DNA of 64,000 nucleotides from Pseudobacteriovorax antillogorgiicola (GTDB taxonomy: Bacteria > Bdellovibrionota_B > Oligoflexia > Oligoflexales > Oligoflexaceae). Positions 8,116 through 16,210 of the stretch are shown piece after piece. The notes below the pieces were generated by a model that saw only the letters and a list, made by a program, of their open reading frames with translations, was not told the DNA's origin and ran no database searches. Each line of letters opens with the position of its first letter. The stretch's first letter is position 1. The DNA lies in assembly GCF_900177345.1 (NCBI RefSeq), contig NZ_FWZT01000019.1, positions 1-64,000 on the forward strand, read 5' to 3'. Made by a program: the position numbers and the translations under genes.

Positions 8116-8766
8116 CTAAAGTCGGTAGTCTCCCTCATCAAAGTTAAATTCTTGAATACATTTCAAATGCTCTATGATGTTGGTTCTTCGAGTGGTAAGA
8201 TCGCCAGAACTGCTAGCTGCTAAAACCCGCCCTTCATGCATCGCAATTTCAACACCATGCTCGTCATCCCAGCCTACGGAGAAGGCAAAAACAATGATCC
8301 CTATTTCACTAAGACCATGATCTAACAAGTTGATGGACTCTAAATGAACTTGAGATTTCAGACAGTCGGATGAGCTAAGATCCAGCTTCACTCTCAACTG
8401 ATCCCAAAAATTCTGCTTCTTACCGTTCATTGGATCTAGGTCCTCCTCTTGGAAATCCAAGAGATCAATTTCCGAGCTGACTATGGCCCAAAGCTTTCTT
8501 ATGAGTTCTTTTTCATAGTTCTTTGCGTGCTCCAAAAAATTTCGCCAAGCCTTTTCGTGGATCAAGCTAGGTCCAGACCCCATGTCATCAATCGCCGTGA
8601 CGCTAACTTCTTCAGATATTTCAAAGTCAGGGTCTAGGTCACAATATCCATCACATCTGAATGACAGGTAAACACCAGAATCTTTGAAAATTTTTTTATC
8701 AAAAGTTGCAACATACCAGGACTCTATGTCTTGATCCTGCACTAGTCTATCAATAAACTTATCCAC
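8116..8766 (-). CDS. Hypothetical protein with DUF6985-like tail
   Basis: 216 residues, cytoplasmic (no signal). GTG start at 8766 with GAGG five bases upstream. Acidic. The segment FSVGWDDEHGVEIAMHEGR near the C-terminus resembles the core of DUF6985, a family of unknown function often seen near polymorphic-toxin immunity genes; the N-terminal half (SFRCDGYCDLDPDFEI) is also compatible. The assignment is from memory of the motif and is tentative. No toxin gene is adjacent. Confidence 0.55.
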   Translation of the reverse strand: MDKFIDRLVQDQDIESWYVATFDKKIFKDSGVYLSFRCDGYCDLDPDFEISEEVSVTAIDDMGSGPSLIHEKAWRNFLEHAKNYEKELIRKLWAIVSSEIDLLDFQEEDLDPMNGKKQNFWDQLRVKLDLSSSDCLKSQVHLESINLLDHGLSEIGIIVFAFSVGWDDEHGVEIAMHEGRVLAASSSGDLTTRRTNIIEHLKCIQEFNFDEGDYRL

Positions 8767-8811
8767 TAAAACCTCGGCAATTCATCTCTACATTTCGATA
8801 TAAGATTTCTT

Positions 8812-8872
8812 TCACGTTACTTTCGGCAGTAGGATCTCAAAAAGCGACTTTTCTAAAACCAGGTGATCTCTG
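8812..8872 (+). repeat. R2 short repeat, copy 4
   Basis: CGTTACTTTCGGCAGTAGGA, then AAAAAGCGACTTTTC (a small hairpin AAAAG-cga-CTTTT) and CCAGGTGATCTCTGG (CCAG/CTGG hairpin). Best-preserved copy for comparison with the others. Upstream of the leftward gene at 8766. Confidence 0.55.
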
Positions 8873-9166
8873 GCACGCTCAAATTGAAATCACTCCCTGA
8901 ATCTATTTGGATTCACTCCGCCTCGGCAGTGACACTACCTGATCAAACTTATTGCAGAAACCTATGAGAGATAGGCGCGACAACGTACTCTCTTGGGTGA
9001 TCAATAAACAGTAGTTTTTTGGCTACCCAAATTGCTGGATATTATTCGATGGTTATGCAAACGCAAAAAACCTACGAAACGCATGTATATACAGTGACTT
9101 ACAAAAAATCACGCGTGCTCAGATCACGCACATTTCCTCATAGGAGGGTTAGCAGTTTAGAGATAG

Positions 9167-9192
9167 GCCCTACGGGCTGTCTTTCGGGAAAG
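9167..9192 (+). other. Tandem small hairpins in the 8.8-9.46 kb intergenic region
   Basis: GCCC-TAC-GGGC (9167-9177) is followed at once by CTTT-CGGG-AAAG (9181-9192), after an AGGAGGG stretch at 9142-9148. The 690-bp gap contains no supported gene. The hairpins could be part of an RNA leader or a small RNA; nothing known was recognised. Confidence 0.35.
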
Positions 9193-9348
9193 TGAAGATA
9201 AGTTATTAATGGGTGTTTTATCATATTTAACTTGCATCATGAATGATTCACTCATTGGCTCAAGATATCGTGATTAGAATTCTTAGAGAGCTGTTTAAGA
9301 GCTATCACGGCTGGCTTTAGAAAGGACTGTGGTCGCGACATTCCCAAT

Positions 9349-9405
9349 CCTGAGTCTCCATACCTATAAATTGGCCTATAAACGTTTCACCCATTGAGAC
9401 TCAGG
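9349..9405 (+). promoter_or_regulatory. Inverted repeat with nested direct repeats upstream of the protease gene
   Basis: CCTGAGTCTC (9349-9358) and GAGACTCAGG (9396-9405) are perfect 10-bp inverted arms. Between them CCTATAAA occurs twice (9363-9370 and 9375-9382), 12 bases apart. The block lies about 55 bp before the protease ATG, so it may be an operator or a leader stem-loop; function inferred from position only. Confidence 0.45.
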
Positions 9406-9460
9406 GACCATTGATGATAGCGTCGGGGCCTAAAACTTACCCTAAAAAACAGAGGATTTT

Positions 9461-10567
9461 ATGCGAAAAGAGTTCAGAAAGACGCGTGCGTTTGCTGCGA
9501 AACTTGGTCTTTGCATAGGACTTGCGGCCCTATTTTCTTGTCAGAAAAGCGATGTGGAATCATCCCGACCCAACGTTATAAATGGAGTCAAGGAGTCGGG
9601 GTTTCCGGCCGTGGGGTCGCTGCTGACGCAGAGTTGGTTTTCCCGCCAGCATCAATGTACAGCTACCCTTATAAAGCCGCAATGGCTTCTGACGGCAGCT
9701 CATTGTGTTAAGAATGGTGTCGATAAATTGGTCTTTGCCATCGGACCCGAAGCTAAAAGAGGCAACACCTACTCCATTGAACGAGCTATCCAGCATCCTC
9801 GCTATTACCCCAATCCAGTTGGCTCACTTTACGATATTGCGCTTGTCAAACTTGCTCAAGGGGTTCCATCATCAGTGGCAGAACCGATCCTATATAGTAG
9901 AGAGGCTATCGAGCCACTCTTAGGGGACGATGTCCTTTATTTAGGATATGGGAGCACCAGTGGCGAGTCTGCAATTCTGGGGCTTGGTATAAAACGCAAG
10001 GTCACTCTTCCCATCTCGCGTATTGATGATGTTACCTACAGCACGAGTTTCGAAGATAAGGGCCTATGCACGGGCGACTCTGGGGGGCCGGGCTTGGTGC
10101 AGGTAGCTGGCGAACTGAATATTGTAGGGGTGACCTCTGCGTCACTTGGTTGCCAAGGTGGGACTTGTAATATTTGTTCTAATGGTACGAAGCACACTAG
10201 AGTTGATCGCTTCTACGATTGGATTGCCGCTGAAGTAGGAGACACCTTTGAGCCATGTAGTAGTGATAAAAGCCGCTGCGCTTGTGACGCAGCCTGTACA
10301 GCGATGGGCAACTGCGATGATGCTGTTTGTGCAGAAAACACCTGCTTCGATATGATTAGCTGCATGTTCGATGAGTGTGGCGATACTGAGGATGGCTCAT
10401 GTGCGACCGCTTGTATCGATGATGGCAGTATTGAGGCTCGCAATAAACTGATGGTACTCGTCGATTGCTGGGGCTCCAAATGCCGTGCAGTGCCAGGCAG
10501 TGACAATGAACGCCACTGCCTTCAGACCCAATGTTCTGACCAATGGAACTTTTGTTCTAACAACTAA
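9461..10567 (+). CDS. Trypsin-like serine protease lipoprotein with Cys-rich tail
   Basis: 368 residues. Signal with lipobox (FSC, Cys27), so membrane-anchored outside the cytoplasm. The S1 (chymotrypsin) domain runs from about residue 38, with triad His81 (LLTAAHC), Asp125 (YDIALV) and Ser207 (GDSGGP). VINGVKESGFPAVGSL resembles the IxGG-type N-terminus of S1 proteases, suggesting zymogen-like processing. After residue 260 a Cys-rich tail (about 16 Cys) resembles small eukaryote-like disulfide modules but is not assigned. The promoter region holds a notable inverted repeat. Convergent with the lipoprotein gene at 10602. Confidence 0.9.
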   Translation: MRKEFRKTRAFAAKLGLCIGLAALFSCQKSDVESSRPNVINGVKESGFPAVGSLLTQSWFSRQHQCTATLIKPQWLLTAAHCVKNGVDKLVFAIGPEAKRGNTYSIERAIQHPRYYPNPVGSLYDIALVKLAQGVPSSVAEPILYSREAIEPLLGDDVLYLGYGSTSGESAILGLGIKRKVTLPISRIDDVTYSTSFEDKGLCTGDSGGPGLVQVAGELNIVGVTSASLGCQGGTCNICSNGTKHTRVDRFYDWIAAEVGDTFEPCSSDKSRCACDAACTAMGNCDDAVCAENTCFDMISCMFDECGDTEDGSCATACIDDGSIEARNKLMVLVDCWGSKCRAVPGSDNERHCLQTQCSDQWNFCSNN

Positions 10568-10601
10568 GCACGAACTATGGATGGGGCCACAGCTCTATTC
10601 G

Positions 10602-11099
10602 CTATGGCTTCTCACATCCTTGCCCCAGATTGCCACTCGCTAGCACGAGCACCTCGTTGGGCAGGTCTTGGATAGGTTGCCAGTTCTCATCGAAGCGCTC
10701 TTGATAGTAACATCGAAAGCCGGAGCATGCCTGAGAGTTGATACAATAGTTTCTAAGCGCATTGCTACACTCCACCATCGCATCCCGGCAAGGCATATCA
10801 AAGCGAAGTGATTCCTGAATCAGTTCCCCACGACGATCATACTCGATACGAAATAGCCCTGCTCTAGATTGATTGCAGATGCCCGAAGAAGGTGGTGGAA
10901 AAGGGTTTTGATTTCCCGGATCGTTCGGTGAGAATGAATCCTCGTCACCCAATTGAATCGCTTTACTGGAGTTTTCTGGAACACCGCCAGTTTCAATCCT
11001 TTCAGCGACCCTACTGGTATTGTCAACAGAGCAAGAAATGAGAGCTATAGCAATGGCTAGGGATAGTAAAAATCTAGCTAAAATGTTTAGATGACCCAT
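10602..11099 (-). CDS. Hypothetical lipoprotein
   Basis: 165 residues: signal with lipobox IALISC, then a long disordered Ser/Asn/Pro-rich linker (residues 25-75), then a Cys-containing domain with about eight Cys (SSGIC, MPCRDAMVECS, NYCINSQACSGFRCYY, GCEKP). Family not recognised. Separated by only 34 bp from the convergent protease gene, which also has a Cys-rich tail; a partnership is possible but unproven. Confidence 0.65.
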   Translation of the reverse strand: MGHLNILARFLLSLAIAIALISCSVDNTSRVAERIETGGVPENSSKAIQLGDEDSFSPNDPGNQNPFPPPSSGICNQSRAGLFRIEYDRRGELIQESLRFDMPCRDAMVECSNALRNYCINSQACSGFRCYYQERFDENWQPIQDLPNEVLVLASGNLGQGCEKP

Positions 11100-11222
11100 G
11101 TTGATTTTGTCCCCTAGTAGAAAGGTCTAGTCTTTACTAGAGGGCGTCAGCTTGGTCAATCACCCCAGCATTTAGATGGCTATTGAGAGGGCTCCATAGT
11201 AATGAATGCTAGGTTTGGCGGA

Positions 11223-11900
11223 TTAATATCTGAATGTGATATGCGCTCCATCAAATGCTGTGTAAACAAGTGTGTCTGCAGCATCCCCTTCACCGAAACT
11301 GCCTGAAAGGTTGCTCTCTGAGCTGTAGGTCTTCAAAGTACGGCGATAGTTAAGGCTGTAGCGAATACCGAAGGAAAGCTGGGCATCGATCGCATAGTCA
11401 GCTTGGAAAATTAAGCCTAGCATCCCGTGTCTTTGCTTTTGGGTTGTAACATACTCGATTGTTTCTATGGATTCACTGCTATATTTATTTGTTATAGTAT
11501 CGCTCTCTTCCGAATACGCGAACCTTGGCCCCATGGAAAGTTTAACGGAGCCATTTTCTTTCATTGGATGAAGGTAGGTTAGGGTAAGCCCTTTAGTTGT
11601 AGATTCGTTGATGGTACGGTTCTCTTCGTCGCTGCTACCAAAAGATAGGGTTTCATACTCTCCGCTGCCGTAGATAAGACCGAACTCCCAAATACTACCA
11701 TCCTGCTTTAAATGGCCAAGGCTCACTTCTTGAGCAAAGATACTCCCCTCGCTAAGCTCTAGAATAGGAGTCCAAACACTACTCCACGGGTTGAAGCGGA
11801 TGTAAGAATCAGCCGGTTTCTCTGTCTCGCTAGTTTCTGCAACGGCTAAGAAAGTAGTGCTTCAGATCAATAGACTAACAATTCCATTGGTAAGTTTCAT
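11223..11900 (-). pseudogene. Outer-membrane beta-barrel gene with in-frame TGA in the signal peptide
   Basis: From ATG 11900 the frame reads MKLTNGIVSLLI, then TGA (11864-11862), then STTFLAVAETSE and continues without interruption to 11223. Without the stop this is a clean signal peptide (cleavage after AVA) on a barrel of about 210 residues: alternating strands (GSIWEFGLIYGSGEY, GLTLTYLHPM, GMLGLIFQADYA, LSFGIRYSLNYR) and the terminal HITFRY of outer-membrane proteins. The downstream GTG at 11726 would give a 167-residue protein lacking the signal. TGA is an ordinary stop elsewhere in the window (for example pdxJ), so a recent nonsense mutation is the simplest reading; sequencing error or readthrough are alternatives. 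Confidence 0.75.
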
Positions 11901-12108
11901 ATTCCACCTTTGTGTTTCGAATTCTCAATAACGTGACTCGTTTCGACAAAAGTGGCTGGAAGATAAAGGATTACTAAATGACAACGATAGTGGTCTTGAA
12001 TTCAGGAGGCTAGGCGAAGTGCTGCTCTGGCATTTTAAGCAGCCGTTTGCATGGGCTAATATGGGCGTAAGGAAGGAGTAATAGTCGAATGATCCTTATG
12101 GGGGAGGG

Positions 12109-12144
12109 AATTCATCGTTTGCTGTAGTTGGCAAACGATGAATT
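12109..12144 (-). terminator. Strong stem-loop downstream of the amidohydrolase gene
   Basis: AATTCATCGTTTGC (12109-12122) pairs perfectly with GCAAACGATGAATT (12131-12144) around an 8-base loop. It lies 19 bp past the leftward gene's stop. No T-run follows on the minus strand, so it may protect the mRNA 3' end rather than act as a simple intrinsic terminator. The rest of the 11901-12162 gap shows nothing else. Confidence 0.6.
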
Positions 12145-12162
12145 GATACGTATCGAAAGGAT

Positions 12163-13341
12163 CTAGCCCTCTAGTTGGCTTAGAGTTTTGAAGTTTTTAT
12201 AGAGCACTTGGTATGCTTCCTCGTAAGAATAATCAGCGCGATCTAATGCCTCCAGAGTTGTTTCCATGTAAGACTTGGTCCCCCCTGGAAAGCCGGGCCC
12301 ATCAGACCCATAGATCAACCGATCCACCAAACCACGGTCTTTGACCTCTATTAAGACTCCACTGAAGAAACTGCCATCAGGATCGTGACTTTTTTTACCG
12401 AAAGCAGACATTTCCAGGTAAACGTTGGGATAGGATTCGGCAAGATCAAGAACAATCGGCATGAAGTTATTGCCTTCGCCTGTGAAATCATATCCCATGT
12501 GACCCATGATAAACTTGGTTCTAGGGTGTGCTGCAACAATCTCTTTCAGACCACTAGGGTCGTAGCTACTCAGATAACGCTGCGCCTCTTCTTCGGTTGC
12601 AAAGCTATCAAGGTTGCGAAGGGGTGATGAGCCTGTATGATGATAGATGGGGATATCATACTGGGCTGCAAGCTCGTACACGCCATCGAATCTTCGATCA
12701 TTGAGCGGCCAGTTGTTGTGGATGAATGCAAGCTTGATACCGACGATGTATGGGTGCTGTAACGCTTCTGCCAGCTCTTCAGCTGATTGAGCAGGGTCAT
12801 CAATCCACTGCTGCATATTTACTGTGGCGAGTCCGAAGAAATATGGCGAATCGCCAAACATATAGTTTTTACGATCATCGAGGGCTTTGATAATATCGTT
12901 GTTGCTGGTAACCCCCCAAGTCTCTGGTGCGTGTACCGCGAACAAGCCACAGTAGCTGATCTTAGCCCGCAAGCACTCCTGCTGGATGCCAATGCCAAAG
13001 CCATAGGGACTGATCATAAACTTAGACAGGACCGATAGGCCGAGCTTTTTGATCGAATCAGGTAGCCAGGGCACATTGATGGCCTTCATTACAAAGTCCT
13101 GACCCAAGGGGCCCATACTTTCAAACGTCCCCGGGTGAAGGTGGATATCGATAACCGGTACGCTTTCACCGCGATAAGTCTGAGTGGGGCGTTCCTTAGG
13201 CTTGAGAGGATTGCCGAAAAAATTTCGCAATTCATCAACAGACTCAAGTTCGTATGACGATCCATGGCTGTGCTGTGGCTCATGACTTCCACATGACATT
13301 AAGACTGTTCCGGCTACAAGAGCCGAGACTATTCGTAGCAT
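12163..13341 (-). CDS. Amidohydrolase-family lipoprotein (metal-dependent hydrolase)
   Basis: 392 residues from ATG 13341, chosen because AAGGGA lies six bases before it and the signal then begins MLRIVSALVAGTVLMSC (lipid Cys17); earlier ATGs at 13359 and 13347 are less well placed. TIM-barrel metal site of the amidohydrolase_2 type: IDIHLHPG (His67, His69), IYHHTG, FIMGHMG and IYGSDGPG with the final Asp. The family hydrolyses or decarboxylates small molecules in the cytoplasm; a lipid-anchored exported version is unusual. Substrate unknown. Single gene, flanked by stem-loops. Confidence 0.85.
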   Translation of the reverse strand: MLRIVSALVAGTVLMSCGSHEPQHSHGSSYELESVDELRNFFGNPLKPKERPTQTYRGESVPVIDIHLHPGTFESMGPLGQDFVMKAINVPWLPDSIKKLGLSVLSKFMISPYGFGIGIQQECLRAKISYCGLFAVHAPETWGVTSNNDIIKALDDRKNYMFGDSPYFFGLATVNMQQWIDDPAQSAEELAEALQHPYIVGIKLAFIHNNWPLNDRRFDGVYELAAQYDIPIYHHTGSSPLRNLDSFATEEEAQRYLSSYDPSGLKEIVAAHPRTKFIMGHMGYDFTGEGNNFMPIVLDLAESYPNVYLEMSAFGKKSHDPDGSFFSGVLIEVKDRGLVDRLIYGSDGPGFPGGTKSYMETTLEALDRADYSYEEAYQVLYKNFKTLSQLEG

Positions 13342-13519
13342 TGTCATTCCCTTTGACATAAATTGTAATTAGAAAAACTTGAGCCTAGTTATCAAGGGAG
13401 TCAGGCTTTGCCAAATTAGGAACACTTATTAAGTGGTTTAGGTCTCTTAACCATTGCAGTTTAGGGCAGAGGAACGTTGCTTGGGTCGTGAAATAGGGAG
13501 AAATTCTCTTGATTGGCTC

Positions 13520-13573
13520 ATTATCTCCTACCAAAATGTAGGAGATAATTTGATTGATCCGTGACGATCAATC
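13520..13573 (-). terminator. Two stem-loops after ppiC
   Basis: ATTATCTCCTAC (13520-13531) pairs with GTAGGAGATAAT (13538-13549), loop 6. Next to it, GATTGATC (13552-13559) pairs with GATCAATC (13566-13573), overlapping the ppiC stop codon. Likely 3' end structure for the leftward ppiC transcript. Confidence 0.6.
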
Positions 13574-13849
13574 GTTCCGCATAGTTACTTCAATGAGATG
13601 GTAGCCAAATTGAGTTTGAACGGGGCCTTGGACTTCACCGAGAGGAGCGCTGAAAACCACTTGATCGAACTCTGGAACCATTTGTCCCTGAGTAAAGGTG
13701 CCAAGGGAACCACCACCTTTGCCAGATGGGCAGGTTGAGTGCTCTTTCGCTAAATCCGCAAAGTTTGCACCATTTGCAATTTGGTCTTTAAGGGATACGC
13801 AAAGTTCTTCTGATTCGACTAAAATATGCCGAGCAGCGGCTTTTTTCAT
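13568..13849 (-). CDS. ppiC: Parvulin-type peptidyl-prolyl cis-trans isomerase
   Basis: 93 residues, a single rotamase/PpiC domain with no signal peptide, so a cytoplasmic stand-alone parvulin. Family features: ARHILVES at the start, [23 protein letters not shown] in two parts across the centre, [11 protein letters not shown], and QFGYHLIEV at the end with the conserved His. It accelerates proline isomerisation in protein folding. Length matches E. coli PpiC. Probably monocistronic; 3' stem-loops follow. Confidence 0.92.
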   Translation of the reverse strand: MKKAAARHILVESEELCVSLKDQIANGANFADLAKEHSTCPSGKGGGSLGTFTQGQMVPEFDQVVFSAPLGEVQGPVQTQFGYHLIEVTMRND

Positions 13850-13942
13850 GGTTTCGTCCTCTTGATTAGGCGTCTTTAAAACTAGAACAGTAGTCCAATT
13901 TCACGAAAAAAACTAGAGTCGGTCTCAATAGTTGATTCAGAC

Positions 13943-14938
13943 TCAGAAATTGAAATTGAGAAGGTAGTCAACAACCTCTGCGATCACTTTGTCCCTAACG
14001 ATGTCTTTCTCATGGAGCAGCTCGTGTTTGGCATTGGGGAACACCATTTTGAAACAGTTACGGGCACGCTTGCAAACATAGTCTTGCCCCTCAGTCTCCA
14101 CAAGAGCATCATCTCCAGCTTGCAGAATGAAAAGGGGTATTTTGAGTTTGCTGGCATCGTCTTTCATTCGCCAGGTGGCTTCCAGACTTGCTGCGGACCA
14201 AGCGAAGCTTGCTCCTGAGACTGCCATGGCTGAGTTTGCCCGCATATCTGTCATCCATTTATTGAATCGAACCTCGCTGTTGGTAACCAAGTTTGGTCGA
14301 TCCCCCTTATAGGGCCCATGCTTAGGGATATATTGATCTCCAAGGCCTATAACCGAGAAGAATTCAGAGATTAGCCAGGATATCCTTTCAGGGTATGGGG
14401 TCACAATATCTAGCATCGGTGACACTAAGACCATTTTCCGAAAGGATTGTGGATTTTCAACAGCGTAAATAGATAGAATATTCGAGCCCATCGAGTGACC
14501 AAGCGCCATCAATGGTGCATCTCCGATCCGGGGGCGTATCACCTTGCCGATAAACGCATCCAGATCTTTGAGGTAGTCGCTATAAGATTCAATATAGCTA
14601 ATGTGAGGGTCTTCAGTTATTCTTTGTGACTGCCCGAAGCCACGGTAGTCGAGGATGTAAGTGCTAATGCCATGCTGATAAAGATCGTAGGCGACCTCAT
14701 CATATTTCTTCGTATCCTCTGTCCAGCCATGGGAAATGAGTACATGAACTTTCCCATCTGGGTGAGAAAATATTTTGTAGAAAATGCTGACATCATCTCT
14801 GGTTTTCACAGTTCCCGATTCACCATTTTCATAGAACGGCTCTACTAAGCGAGCGTGCTCTGCTAGGTAGCTTTCTTCAGGTATCCCATAGGCAAGCTCA
14901 AATATGGCAAAAATCGCGAACAGCGAAAAGAAACGCAC
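13943..14938 (-). CDS. Exported alpha/beta hydrolase (lysophospholipase/monoacylglycerol lipase-like)
   Basis: 331 residues, GTG start at 14938 with GGAGG seven bases upstream. N-terminal signal-like segment MRFFSLFAIFAIFELAYG. Hydrolase fold: VLISHGW oxyanion region, LDYRGFGQS, nucleophile Ser149 in LGHSMGS, acid Asp in LQAGDDALVE and base His in NAKHELLHE. The pattern fits serine aminopeptidase S33/lysophospholipase (PldB-like) proteins that cleave lysolipids or monoglycerides, here in the envelope. hemF lies 85 bp upstream on the same strand. Confidence 0.85.
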   Translation of the reverse strand: MRFFSLFAIFAIFELAYGIPEESYLAEHARLVEPFYENGESGTVKTRDDVSIFYKIFSHPDGKVHVLISHGWTEDTKKYDEVAYDLYQHGISTYILDYRGFGQSQRITEDPHISYIESYSDYLKDLDAFIGKVIRPRIGDAPLMALGHSMGSNILSIYAVENPQSFRKMVLVSPMLDIVTPYPERISWLISEFFSVIGLGDQYIPKHGPYKGDRPNLVTNSEVRFNKWMTDMRANSAMAVSGASFAWSAASLEATWRMKDDASKLKIPLFILQAGDDALVETEGQDYVCKRARNCFKMVFPNAKHELLHEKDIVRDKVIAEVVDYLLNFNF

Positions 14939-15023
14939 GATTTATCCTCCAGTTCAGACTCAACAACGCTACTTTGTTGTCTCTCCTAGTATTATACTCG
15001 AAGGAGCCTACGGAGGCGATCGG

Positions 15024-16079
15024 TCAGCTATGATTCGAGACGGTCGGCGGTACGATCTTGCCTTTGGCCTGCTTGTCGATCCCTTGAGGGTGCTCTCGGT
15101 AATGCTTTCGAATAACCTTCGCGAGGCTAGCTTTGAGCGGCTCGTCAACTGAGCAGATGGAATCACTTGGGAGCGCATCTAAAAGGGAGCGCACCAGTTC
15201 ATCTTGGGGCGCCTCTGTTTTTGATGCCCAAGAGGCGAATAGGTGACGATCGATGTGAGAGGGTAGAGAACCCAATATGCCCACATCATTTTGATCGTGC
15301 ACCAAGAGACCTGAAGTGGTGCCTCGATCCAAAGTGAGCACCTGGTAAAAATAAAGGGTGTGGTAGTCGCGCTGCTGCTTGCGATGATCGTCTTCAATGA
15401 CTTCTTTGCGCGATAATGCACGGTCTAGGATGGCCACATAGCAATCGATCATGCCCTTGCCAAATGTCATGGCGAAGTTGAGATCATCAGAAAAACTGTC
15501 TGTATGGTATCCTTCAAGGTAAAAATGGGAAACTCCCCTATGCCGATTCAAAGCAGGAATAAAGAAGTACTGCGCTCCTTGCTCCGTGCCTTCTCCGTAG
15601 TGAGATCCTGAAAATTGCCGAAGAGCTGCTTCGAAATCTTCGCGATCTTCATTCCGTTCGATTGCAGGATTTAAGTCTGCCATAATTCGCCAGTAGCCTC
15701 GACCACCTTTCATCTCTGTCCAGCTAATATGCATGTGAACCGAAGGGAGGTGAGGGGATTGCGGATGGATGATGGTTGATAGCGCGGAGGCCGAGCCAAG
15801 TTTTTTCTCGGGCAAATCATCGTAGTGGACTTGCGACATATTGACTGATCCGCGATTGAAGATCGAGTCCTCAGGAGCAACATAGCGAACTCCCCCACCA
15901 TGTTTGCCTTGCTCCCGGAGCCATGACACTTTTTGAAATGAAGCTGAGTGACCCTGTTTTTTGGCGAGTATTTCGAGTTCGTGGACGAAGTGGTCCTGCA
16001 AGGAGCAGATCCCTTTCAATGCAGCTGTTGCAGAATCAGATTGGGCTGGGGTTCTAGAATCCAAAGCTGGCCTCTCCAA
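15024..16079 (-). CDS. hemF: Oxygen-dependent coproporphyrinogen III oxidase (divergent HemF)
   Basis: Heme synthesis: oxidative decarboxylation of coproporphyrinogen III to protoporphyrinogen IX. About 350 residues. Family blocks: GKHGGGVRYV, SVNMSQVHYDDLP, IHPQSPHLPSVHMH, IMADLNP and the C-terminal TLDRGTTSGL with the conserved Asp-Arg pair, then ILGSLP. Divergent: the FFDDL block usual after ARGIGG is replaced by HFYLEGY, so activity is less certain than family membership. The start may be TTG 16079 or TTG 16064, the latter with GAGAGG just upstream. Confidence 0.82.
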   Translation of the reverse strand: MERPALDSRTPAQSDSATAALKGICSLQDHFVHELEILAKKQGHSASFQKVSWLREQGKHGGGVRYVAPEDSIFNRGSVNMSQVHYDDLPEKKLGSASALSTIIHPQSPHLPSVHMHISWTEMKGGRGYWRIMADLNPAIERNEDREDFEAALRQFSGSHYGEGTEQGAQYFFIPALNRHRGVSHFYLEGYHTDSFSDDLNFAMTFGKGMIDCYVAILDRALSRKEVIEDDHRKQQRDYHTLYFYQVLTLDRGTTSGLLVHDQNDVGILGSLPSHIDRHLFASWASKTEAPQDELVRSLLDALPSDSICSVDEPLKASLAKVIRKHYREHPQGIDKQAKGKIVPPTVSNHS

Positions 16080-16142
16080 TGTTGTGGATCAAATTCCCGA
16101 TGTGAAGCTAAAATACACCAGATCCTGATGATTGCAAAGAAA

Positions 16143-16175
16143 AAGCCCTCGGCCTGCATTAGGCCGAGGGCTTTG
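16143..16175 (-). terminator. Rho-independent terminator
   Basis: AAAGCCCTCGGCCT (16143-16156) pairs with AGGCCGAGGGCTTT (16162-16175), loop GCATT. On the minus strand it follows the stop of the gene at 16211 and is trailed by T-rich sequence, a textbook intrinsic terminator for that gene. Confidence 0.9.
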
Positions 16176-16210
16176 GCTATGGCTGGATAGTGTGCGCCCG
16201 AGGGCGCGCG

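Noticed and set aside
8116-8766. Immunity protein of a polymorphic toxin system
   Set aside because: The DUF6985-like motif hints at this, but there is no toxin gene nearby and the match is weak.
11862-11864. Selenocysteine or TGA recoding in the barrel gene
   Set aside because: The stop lies in a signal peptide h-region, no selenoprotein family applies, and TGA is used as a normal stop in other genes here.
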